A DNA stretch of 64,000 nt from Sacculina carcini (taxonomy: Eukaryota > Arthropoda > Thecostraca > Sacculinidae), in assembly GCA_916048095.2 (NCBI GenBank), contig OU696587.1, positions 1,566,762-1,630,761 on the forward strand, written 5' to 3'. The notes under the pieces are model-generated. The model had not been told where the DNA came from, did not search any database, and saw nothing but the letters and a program-made list of their open reading frames with translations. Numbering within the stretch: position 1 is the stretch's first letter; the number at the start of each line of letters is the position of its first letter. A program made the position numbers and the translations under genes. Below, piece by piece: positions 22,008-33,850 of this stretch.

Positions 22008-25000
22008 GTGTTGCAGATGGCGGTGTTTCGGCGGCAGGTGGTGTGGAGGAGCAGTGTGATGATGAGCAGACGACGAGACTGAGTGCTCTCTCTGCCACCT
22101 CGCCACACACATCCTCTCTCACAACTCACTCGAGCCAGCTGATGAGGATGCGACAGGCGCTGCGCTCGCTCGCCTCCAAGCAGCTGCCCGGCGGCGGCGG
22201 AGGAGGTGAGACTGGAGCAGTGCGGCGTCAGCAGCGACGACCGCGCAAATTGTCTCACGCAGCGCAACTCAAACAAACACAACTGCTCGGCGTCGTCGAC
22301 CTGCAAACTGCCGACAGCATTCTCACGCACGTGCAGGTGAGTGGACTCCACTGTGTGTGTATGTGTGTGTGTGTGTGTGTGTGTCTACTGATGCTTCTGC
22401 CTGTTTTGGTGAGAATATAGAGCAAGATTGAGAGGTAATTTTGTCCAGTGAGTTGGATAATTATAGTGGTAGTGCTGATGATATGTGATTTAGAAATACG
22501 CTGCTATGACTGAATTGGGGCCTCAAATGTGTGTTCATTCGTGTTTCACGCGTGTATGCTCAATGTGTTGTATATATTTATATTCTGCACTCAATTCTAT
22601 CTTACAATTCGTGTGCTGGACTGTTGAGTCTTGTGCAGGCAGCCATTACAAGCAAAACAATGACTGTGTGCTAGTTTTGGGCCAAGTCCGCCTCGTAGCC
22701 GAGTGGCTAAAACGCACGCTTTGTGCGCGAAAGGGTCGGGTTCGATTCCCTTGCGAGGTGGAACGGTTGGGTTCGTGTCTTGAGGGCATAAGCCAGTTGC
22801 AGCAAGGCGGGGTTCGTGTGCGCGCAGCCGTGCAGTCTTCTATGCTGGCCGTGACTACGAAAACTCGTGTGGCGGCCGGACCTGCGGTGTGCCAGCCGGG
22901 GTCGTGAGGTTTTGCACATGCAAAATTCACGCGAATATAGCCTTCTGTACTAATGTGTTCAAGTGCATAATTATTAGGGCTGTCAAAAGTTAATAAAGTT
23001 ACTTTTTCACCTAAAGGTCACTTTTTCATAAACTACCTAAACTGCATAAAAAAATTGTGTATGATAATTACTAAAAATGTTATTAGGTTACAAAAAGTTA
23101 CTTTTTCATCGTTAGGTTACTTTTCTTGCTTTTAGGTTACTTTTTATCGGTAGGTTACTTTTTGTTATTTTTCTTGTTATTAGATCACTTTTCCACGAAG
23201 TTTGGTAACCTTTTGCAGATAAGAGGCACAAAAACGGTATAATTGAATAGGAAGAGAGATTTAATATCAAGTCTGAAGATCAAGAAATGTCAATATTTCT
23301 GCTGTTGGGATTTAGCAATTGATTTTCACCTTAATATCTGTGCTACTCGATATTTATACGTTTTTCGGTGCTCAGGATAGTGTTATTCCGTTTTAGGAAA
23401 TGTCCACTAACCGGAGGGTGTCGTGAGATGTTTGGAGCGTGGTATAGTACGATGTGTGAGCTCTCTATACCAGATACTGCACTGTAGCACTTGACAGTAC
23501 GCATTTACTTGAACAGGAAGTAGCACGTGAGTTTCAGGGCGTGAAACAGTGTCACTCTACCATTTTTGAGCTCAAGCGACGAAACAGTGCCCCTTATCTT
23601 GAGACTGAGTGCAGGGTGCTTACATGAGGACGGGGGCATTCACACATGCAGTGTTTACGCTCACACATTTATACAAGCTGTACGTGTTGTATGTAGTACG
23701 TGCTTATTTGATAGGGTCGCCTAAAAAAGTTTCATCGAAACAATATAAATAACCTTTTTCCGACCATTACTAAAAATAATTACATTATCAGGTAGTGTAT
23801 TTCACCTTTGTATTAGCTTTCAACTTTTATATTACTTGTTGATGGTTATGCTCCTTTTTGCGATATTAGCCAAATTCACTTTTGGTGGTTTGTTGAAAAA
23901 ATAGTACGAGGTCGGAGAGAGGGTGGAAAAATGGCACCAAATCGGAGAGAGGATGTTAAAGAGGACTACTCTATTTTCTTCCGTCAGAACTATCTTGAAC
24001 TATTAAGATACAAAAAGAAATTGATCTTTTTGAGGGATTATATGTTATTTTAGGTTACTTTTTCTCGAAAATAAAGTTGCTTTTTCTTATTTTTAGGTTA
24101 GTTTTTGACAGCCCTAGTAATTACGTAAGTATATGTGCTAGTTTTATGGTCGGCATGTTGACTTGTATTGTGTGCTTGTGTGGTGTGTGTGTGTGTGTGT
24201 GTCTGTTTTATGTGTTCTGTTTGTGTGTGTTGTGTGCAGTTGAAGAACCTGTTGAACCGCGCCACATTCGCCCGCCTGCCGCCCGTGTACCAGCTGCAAC
24301 TGGCATCACTACTGCCCGACGTTGATGAGCGCAGTTGCACGAGCACTGGTGACGTCACTGGCGGAGGCTGCGCGACTGCCTCGAGCAAGACTGTCAGGTA
24401 GTGATAACAATCAATTAGTGATCACAACACGCTGACATCACACTGTGTTGTCATGACAACACTACACAGGGTCTAACAAGTGATGTGGCGCCATTTTTCT
24501 ACCAATATACTGTGGACAATCAAGCATGCTTCCTTTCACAATCTCTCAAACCGAATTTCTCTCTGTGTCCACTCAATGTCTGCTACAATAAGATGTTGGA
24601 GTTGCAAGATCGACCTTTTACCAATTTCAGCACCGAGCTCTCATTTGTGTGTGTGAGAGAGAGCTTTTGTTTGAGAGCTCTTCATTCTTGTTTGAGAGCT
24701 TGTCCCGTGCTAGTTGCGTTCTCGTGGTGTGCTGATGATAGTGATCAAGGTTTTCGCGGCTAGGTGCTATTTTGTGCCTGGTCCGACCCTTTGTGTGCGT
24801 GTGTGTGTGAACACTGGCCAGCGTCTCTGCACGTGGGTCGCGTGTTTGTATGCGCGTCTGCCTGTGTGATTCGATTGGTGATTTTTATCGCACCCACAAT
24901 GGTCGCGGTAAAGAAACCTGCCTGGCTCCAGCCCTCCCGTGCTTCCCCTCCTCCTGCCGGTACCTGCTGCGGAATGTGCAAAATGGCGGTTTCCGATTGT

Positions 25001-28000
25001 GCGCTGTGTTGCTCTAAATGCAAATATGTCATGTGAGATATTCGCGATTGCCCAAATACGTGGTGATCAATTTTTTCACGACCAGATCGGCCTTCAACTG
25101 TGAGAACTGCATTCTGGTCCGTGACAGCAGCCCGCCTGAAATGCATTCCGGGCTGGACACTCTTGTCCAAATTTCATCTTCTGAGAAAGCCAGTTAAGCC
25201 TCATTGCATACGCCATCTGACAGTGCTCAATCACTGCAGGAATTGACCAAGACAGTCAATGAGATGAAACTCCAGCTTCAGCTGGTGTGCAAGCCGAAGT
25301 TGACCTATCCGCTGCTACCTACACCGCCAGCTCTCCTGTCAACCCTAACGCCGCAGGCAATGCAGCCCCTGCGTTCCTATGCACAAGCTGCTTGTAGAGA
25401 GATAATCGTGAAGTCACCTGACGAAGCCCCAGTGGATTCGAAACGAGTTTCCGAGGCTCTAAAAATTGTGCCGGTGCCCACCACCAAAAGGGTGCTCTCA
25501 AAGTGAAACTTCCTGACAGCAGGACTGTTGGCCACGCCCTGAAGGCTATGAAAGATATCGACCATCTAAAAACGTCCTGCTAAAATTCTGCCGAATATGA
25601 CAATTACATCTGTCAGCTCCGATATTGACAAGTACATCGCTGAGTTTGCGACCAAGAAGATCAGCGATGTCAGAGCCGCCATCAAGCGTGTCTCCGACTT
25701 TAAAGTTATGTTCTCCAAGAAATCGTCGGAGCACACAAAAACTGTTGTGGCTGTGTCTCCTGTCATCTGTGACATCGTCATCAAGTCCGGATTTGTCTAT
25801 TTGGGTGACCAAAGGTACCTGGTGTATGACCGCTTCTGGGTCACTCGGCGTGTCAAATGTCATCGTCATGGTCACATGGCCGACAAATGTCGAGCCCAAG
25901 AGGCCACTTGTGGGTGGTGTGCTGGAAAACACACCACCAAGTCGTGCTCGAGGAAGAATGCCCGCAAGTGCATCAACTGTGTACGTGCGGGTCGTGACAA
26001 CGTCTGCCACGCAGAGTTTGACTCAGCCTGCCCCTGCTTTCGGTCATCGACGACCCGCGTGATCAACCGGACTCAAACCGTCGAGGATCTCAATTCGGGA
26101 AACTAGATGGGACCTTCGGCCTGACTGATTGTGTTCATCAATCTAACTGAATTGGACGCCGATTCTTCAGTACTGCTTCCTTCAATCAGTACTTCATCCG
26201 CTGATAAGTGTCTTCTATCTAATTCATTCTCTTTCATTTCTTGTTCTAAGTCTAATCATGATATTGGTTTTTCAAATGTGCTTTCTTGAATTTCAGGTCC
26301 ATTAGGTCTAAGACTTTCTGCGTCCATTCTTCCTAAGTATGATATTTTTCTGGTTATTGAATCGTGGCTCTCTGTTGCTGAAATATTCTCCTTTGACCGC
26401 TCTCTTCCTGCTGGCTACTCAGCTTTTCATAATTGTCGCCCTATGAATGTTTCTAACTCTACTAAACGATCTGGCGGTGGTATTTCTTTTGTCGATAATT
26501 CGATATGTCGATTCGAATTGTCGATAATGTTTTCTTCATATACCACCTCTTGTTTAGGATATTTTAACCTTGAATCTCTTAAGTCGACATTTATTCCTGT
26601 TAAGGTCTTCCGTTCCACTAATACTCGCTGTCCTTGGTTTAACTGATATTTTCTATTCAAAAGCCTCTCTTTGTCGTCTTAGCGTCAATGGCGTCGTCTC
26701 AAGACTTTTTCTTCCTGGCAAACTTTCTGTTCTGCTCGTCGGCATCATCGAAAATTTCAAAAATCAGCGGAAATTTTCGACAGTCTATTAGGTAATTCCC
26801 GTAGTCTTGTCTTTCCTGAGTTGGCCTCTAATCAGTTACCTTCCTTATTTATGAATTTCTTTCAGTCCAAAATTTTTAACATTTGTTGCTTGTTCCGTGC
26901 TGCTTCACCTTTATCCTCTCCGTGCTCAACCTCGTCTGTGTTTTCACTTTTTCACTTTATTGACCCTTTCTGACTGTAGAACTATTTTAATGCGTGTTCA
27001 AATTCATTATTCATTTCTCGACCCCATTGATCTTTCCAGGATTCCTCACTCTATTGAATTACTTCTTCCTTTCTTGGCTAATTTCATAAACGCTTCTTTC
27101 ACTCTTGGATACTTTCTGGCATCTAAAACTGCCAGTATTCTCCCTATGCTTAAAAATATGATTTGGATACTAACACGCTTTCTAAGTATAGACCAATATC
27201 TAGAATTCCTTTACAGTCCAAAGTTCTCGAAATGGCTGCCTACATACCATCTGAATATCTTGAATCTACCAATTTGTTTCTTCCTGAGCAGTCTGGCTTC
27301 CGTCGCTTTCACTCTACATAAACTTTTGTAATTTTTATCTATGATTCTATTCTCAAATTTACTCTTTCTGGTAACGATGTTCTATTTATAAAACTAGACT
27401 TCTCTGCTTCTAATCATTCACAATAATCACTGTTAGTCATCTGCTTCTTATTGATATTCTTCTGATGATCTTACTGATGCTACTTCTTCTTGATACTCTG
27501 TTGGATTTAGGCATTAGCGGCACATCTCTCGCTTTATTTTGCTCTTATCTTTCTGATTGATATCAATTCGTATCTACCTCTGCTGATTCTTTGTGGTTGT
27601 AAGAAGAAAAAAACACAAATTTGGAACGTATAATTACACTGGGTAACAAAATTATGTTTTGGAAAAACCGTCCAGGGTTTTCCAGCGGAATTAGACTGAT
27701 TGTGATGCTCTGAGAAAAACCAATGGCATTTTCGGACTCAATCAGGTCAGGATTTTTCGCTACAGACATTTAAGGAAAAACTATTTTGCGCCCACACCCA
27801 ATTTCTGCGGATCATAAAAATTCGGGTTTTCCGTTTTCCTGCGGTAGTAAAAGTCAACGTATCTAAATTCATTCATTTTCTATGTACTCGGTTACATTTG
27901 ATAAGCTTAATACATGTACATGAGCTTTACGTGACACAATAGTTGACAAAGTTCACGGCGAGAATCGCCGTTTCTTCGATTTCCGTGTATGAGCAGCTGC

Positions 28001-29005
28001 TACCATTGTGTAGAGAATTTTGTTCTCTACAATGTAGGCTATAATTTATACCCAAAAATGATTCAAAAAACTTGTAAAATTGGCAAAAAAAATAATCTAC
28101 ATAAAAAATTCACTTGAACACCGGGCGACTAAAATTTGTTAATTTTTTCCATATTTCTCAACAACTATTTTTCACACGTAAAAATAAATTATACCATCGT
28201 GCTAGTAATTTTGTTATCTACAATACGGTATAATTTTCAAATTTCAAGGTGTATTTAGACAAAGTTACGGCGGTGTAAAGTCAAAATGATATGTTGCCAT
28301 TTTTTCGGCTATCATGCACCAAATCACTTGGGCTATATCAATCAAAATTATATCAGAATGTAAGAGATTTATCGTCTACAATTTTCAATATGCCAAATTT
28401 CATAAAAAGGATATATTAGGAAGGCAACGGCCGTTTGGATCTAAAATGAAGCGATTTTGAGTTGTTCTGCCACGAAGTTCATCGCCGAGTGAAAAGATCG
28501 CTCTTGCGACTCGAGCAGTCATTTCATGGCGTCAACGTTCATTGCACCAAAATTGCGAATTCGTAATTCACATTTTGCAACAGCACAAGCAATACGTCCA
28601 CTCAGCACCAAGTCTATCACTGAAGTGTGTGTGTGTAGACTGAGCAGTGCTTGTCTGAACAACGAGTTTGTGACACGCGCGTGCGTACAGTGGCAGGACA
28701 GACTGCGACGCGGCGAACTATCAGCTGACAACGGCGGCAAACTCAAGACTGAACTGGAGTCTCGCAAACGTCGACTTGACCCGTGGAAGGTGCAGTTATA
28801 TCACTGTGTGTGTGTGTGTTTGTGTTTGTGTGTGTGTAAGTAAGTAAGTTTATTGGTCACTCATACAAGCAGTTCAGTCAATAGTATACACGAGATAAAA
28901 GCACATGTGACAATAGTCCCACAAGCTCACGCTTCTTTTCGGACGGATATTTAAACACTAAGCAAGACTACTACTATTTGCTAGCTAGCGCCACAGTCAT
29001 TCTGA

Positions 29006-29075
<70 letters not shown>

Positions 29076-31672
29076 TCACGGTACATGGAGTATTGTTTGG
29101 CCAGTAAATGTTTTCTTAACTCTTTGTGTGATATAATTGATGAATTTGTGTGTGTGTGTGATATATGTGTGTGATGTGTGTGTGTGTGTGTGTGTGTGTG
29201 TGTCTTTATTATTGAATGAATGTGATTACATGAGTGTTTCTGTATCATGCTGCAGTATGTGTGGCACTGCAGAGATGTACACATGCAGGTGGTTGTTACG
29301 CGTGTGTGTGTGTGTGTGTGTGACAGGCGCGTAATTTTGAGCCAGTGTGGGGTCGTCGTGTTCGTCGGTGCGGCAGTACAGCGGCTCGTGACGCCTGGGC
29401 TGCTCTCAATATGCCGCTGCCCCCGGCCTGTGATCTGGCCGACGGCGAGGCGACACGAGGCGGTCGCACCAAGCGCTCGTGGCAGCCGCTAACTGACAGT
29501 CAGTCGGACAATACGGCCGCCGACACCACGCAGACACCGCAGCAGCAGCAGCAGGACGCACGTGCCACGCCAGAGCCCAGCCTGGCGCAAGGTGAGTCAC
29601 CGTGTGTCAGTCAGCTCCGTTCAGTATACCAGTGAGTACAAGCAGTGTGTTAATATGATATTTCTTCAACTTCTCACTGGTTAAATCCGATATTATCTGC
29701 ACTTTCTCACTGGTCAACCCATTATGACCTGGCGTCCAGAAAAATGGACGCCAGAAAAACCGCCATAGTTATTTTACCTGGCAGTATTGATGTGTAATAA
29801 TATAATGAGGAGAGACCCTGAACATCAGCCTGTCTGCCATGAAACGGGCAGCGCAGCCAAACATATTTAGTACGTGTTGTGAACCGGTACACTGCAGACC
29901 TGCACCATAGCGGCTGCACGGCGTAGCTCCGGTTCAGTCAGATTGCCCTAATTTCTTTACTACCAGTTTTATTCACATACTACTGTTTAACACATACATG
30001 AGTGTTGTAGCTATGAATTTAAATCATAAATAGGTATCGTTTCGTTTAAATCATAAGTAGGTATCGTCAACAGTTTACTTATGGGTGTCCATTTTCTGGA
30101 CGCTGGACATCCATTACCTAGGTGCATTGTAAGTAATGATCTCGATATATACAGAGGCTCTTTTGATCATTACGAGTTTAGGTATTATAAAAATGAATTA
30201 ATACTTTTAATTTTTATCATTGAAATCGTTTCGAGGTTCTACCGATCAATTGATATGCTTATTTATTGTTACAAGCAAAAACAAGGCTCAGTATATCGAT
30301 AACTTACTGCTTCTGTATTGAATTTTGAAGGAAAAATTTGAAACTTTTTGGGAAAAAACAATCCATTGGAAGGCTAATGATAATACACCTTCCTATATAT
30401 AGCAATCAACCGAAGCTCTGTTCTTTCTGATGAAGTCGTAGCAGCTGCTACAGAGTGTGAACTATTCAGATTGTTTTAGATCATTGGAAATATTGTTGCA
30501 CAGACAAATTTGTATGCAGTCCAACAAAATGGATCGTTGAATGTGACAGCAGATGAGATTTTAGTAATACTTGGAGGATACATGTTGAGTGGATATGCTG
30601 AATATCCGAACACAAGATTGTGTTGTTGAGGAACCCCGTTGACTCACATACGATATTGAAATGTATTTTAGAATAGCGTATAAAGGTATAAGTCCCCAGG
30701 AGACCGAGGGGCTGTTCGAGATTGCATTTTCCCAAAGTCTGATCTCTATCATATTGGTGATGTATTTATAATGGGCGGTGGCGGAACCAGAGGGGGCTTG
30801 GGCAGTTATATGTTCTATCCTATGTATTCACCTCATTTCTCTCAATATATGTCCTTCAATTATGGTTCAAATTCGAGGACTGAATCAGTGTGCCCGAGTC
30901 CTTACAATATTATGTACTCAGCATTTCGCCAAGCCCCTACAACTTTTCCTTAGCCCCCCATCTTTAAAAAATGGCGCCGCCACTGTTAACACTAGTCAAC
31001 ATTATTTTTCTGGCAAAAGGGTTTATTACAAATTCTGACTAATTTTGTGCCGCTGATTACGAAAATGAACTCAGATTGTTTCTATCACATCAGTATATTG
31101 CGTTAGATCAGTATATATTTTTATGAAAATAAGATACCAACAGCGAAAAAACGTGACGTGATGGAGAATATGTAAGAATAGCTTTGAATTCAGCACACTC
31201 AAATTAGTCCAAATCTATTCTGAAACTCAATGCTAGAAAATAATGTCCGCTTGTAAACCAGTGTAATGGTGGTCAAAATGATTGAGTTCGGGGTGGAATA
31301 AGCCCTGCATCGGCTCTGAGTCCTGATGGTTGACTCCTTCTCGAATGTTAATAGTGTGCAAGACCTAAAACTAGTAATAAAACGGATCATATATGCTGAA
31401 AGTGTTTTCTTATATAATGAAATCATGTTACTGTTAGGTGCCCAGCGTCCATAAAACTGGACAGGTCATATCTTCAAAACCATTCAATATTTTTCTGTGA
31501 AAGTTACTACAAATGTAGAGTGTGCCATAAATAGGCGCTCCTGTGAAAATCACTCATCTACCTTTTTTGGTTAACTTTGGGCATTAATTGGTTACATCTG
31601 ATATTATCTGCACCTTCTCACATGTTTAATGTTCATTGCAGTCCCGATATTCCACTGTTTCGTTCATGATAA

Positions 31673-31719
<47 letters not shown>

Positions 31720-33814
31720 GTTGTGCCGGTTCTCGACGACGAGTCAAGTGGAGCCGTAATGTTTTTGTTATTTTTTGTCTTGTTTTCAGTTGATTCTCGT
31801 GACGAGTGTAGTTCTGGTCCCGACTGTCGCGCATCCAGCACGCCACCACGCGCTGAAAGCTGTTCTATTGAATCACCGTCTCGAGGGGCTGCCGAGCCCA
31901 CTTCATCTCCGTCTGATACACCCGGTGTTCTCCCGGACAAGACCGCGAGTGGTGGTGATGTTGCGACTGTTGAGTGTGATGAAATCATCATGGATGCGTG
32001 TTCTGCAGACTGTCATTCTGTCAGCGAGGATGATGCTTCGTCGCTCAGTGCCCCGCTCTCCTCCAGTAGAACAGGTACTTGTGTTGCTGGCAGTGATAGC
32101 ACTGGTGCCGACGATGTTCTGGCCAGCGATTGCGCTGCTGAGGTCACTTGTAGCACGCAAGCAGTGAGCACTCCTGTCGTATCAGCTGCACAAAAGAGCG
32201 CGCCTCTGCTCGAGTCCTCGTCACAAGTCGTCGGCCATCAGTACCCGTCATGTGTGTCTCCTGTGCTTGCTAGGCAGCAGGAGTATGACGACCAGTGCTC
32301 TGACGTGCCAGTCAACATACCGGCTGCTTCGTCACTGTCTCCTGCACTGCAGCACGTTGATGCTGCAATGTTGCACCAATCATCTCGTGACACGGAAGTG
32401 ACAGATGAACACTGTGACGACGTCTCGCAGGCGCTCGGCTCTCAAGCAGCCGTACACGTCAATGATAATGTGTTGAGCGGCGGTGAGACAGTTGAGTTTC
32501 ACCCACAACTGGAATGTTCTGAACAAGAGCCGTACCGCGACATGACGGCTGACTGTTTGAATGGGCCGTGCTGTGCATCACCGCAGTCGACCACATCGTT
32601 GTCTCACGAACTCGACTCCTCACTGTTAACTGTGGCGTCGTGTTCGACGGGCGTGGCCGACGATGTCGACGTATCACTGCTGTTGGACGCGTCCGACAAC
32701 CAGCCAGCCAGTGACGCATTTGAACGCTCCTTGAGCGACGTACACCGACCACCTTCATCTCACTCACACACGGTCGACTCAGCGCTGCGATACCCGGCTC
32801 TACACTGCACGCAACAGTCACCCCACTACTCGGGCAATGAGGCGCGCGTGCTGGCAGTTGAGGGGTCGGAGGCCAGTTCCTCTGCTGCACGGCCGCTGAT
32901 GGAGACTGCTGGAGACTGCGCCGCTTCTGGCATCACCTCGTGTCCCGCACGCTTGTCTGCACCAGCGGCGGTAACTGCGGTGACGTCGCTCGTGAGTGTG
33001 GCTCGCGCGCCCACCACCACCGTCGTGATTGCCAACACAGCATCATTATCAGGTGGCAACGTGACCCTGTCTCTTCACAGCAGAGTGGCGACTGCAGGCA
33101 CTTCTAGTGCTCACTTGTTGCCGCCTGTCACGCACCAACACCAACAGACGCTGAGTGTAGCTGCCACTTGCTCCGCCGCCGCGACCGGCTCGTTCCGTAT
33201 CGTGCCTATGACGGCAGTCAAGTCGTCACTTCCTCCTCGACCGCCGCCGCTCGTCGGCAGGACATTGTCAGTCAGTGGTGGCGCCGTGACTCGAGCGCTA
33301 GTAGTCGCAGCTGGTGAGAGTTCAACTGACACTGGCTCGGTGGAGACTGGCGGGCAATACCGGCCTGCACCGCTCATGTCCTCCACTCAATCACAACAAC
33401 AACAACACGTCATGGTGGTGGCTCGAGCTCCACGTATCAAGCCCAGGACTCAGGTAACGCGCGTGTCTCTCGAGTATGTGTGATTATTCCTGGTCTTGCG
33501 GACAATATTGATATCGTTTCTTGATGTTTTTATTTAGGAGATTTTTCACCATCAATCTGGCCGTATCGAGCATGCCGAAACATCTCAGATTTTTGTTGTG
33601 TTGTAGTATATTTCTTCTTTTGTCGCCGACGGATGGGTTTTTGACGTGTTTTGTTATTCATTCGATCCGCAAATATTGTCGAGTAGTTAAGAAATGCACG
33701 TGAAAAAGCAAGTGTCGGATTGTAATTTCATGATTTCATAATCCCAGCTGTGTTAAACATTTTCCTTCAATATACCGACTTTCTTTATTTATCGCACTAT
33801 CACACCTACACTGT

Positions 33815-33850
<36 letters not shown>

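Noticed and set aside
22690..22759. Functional tRNA gene
   Set aside because: Both internal promoter boxes are good, but the anticodon loop lacks a normal layout and T-stem pairs fail, so a tRNA-derived repeat is more likely.
29009..29284. Reading frames encoding Tyr-Ile, Thr-His or Cys-Val runs (also at 38127, 36639, 43281, 31636 start)
   Set aside because: They are translations of (AT)n, (CA)n and (GT)n microsatellites.
31636..31789. Start of the 615-codon frame as the beginning of a single-exon gene
   Set aside because: The first 50 or so codons are GT repeat and intron. A strong acceptor at 31789 and matching phase show that coding begins at 31790 as an internal ASXL exon.
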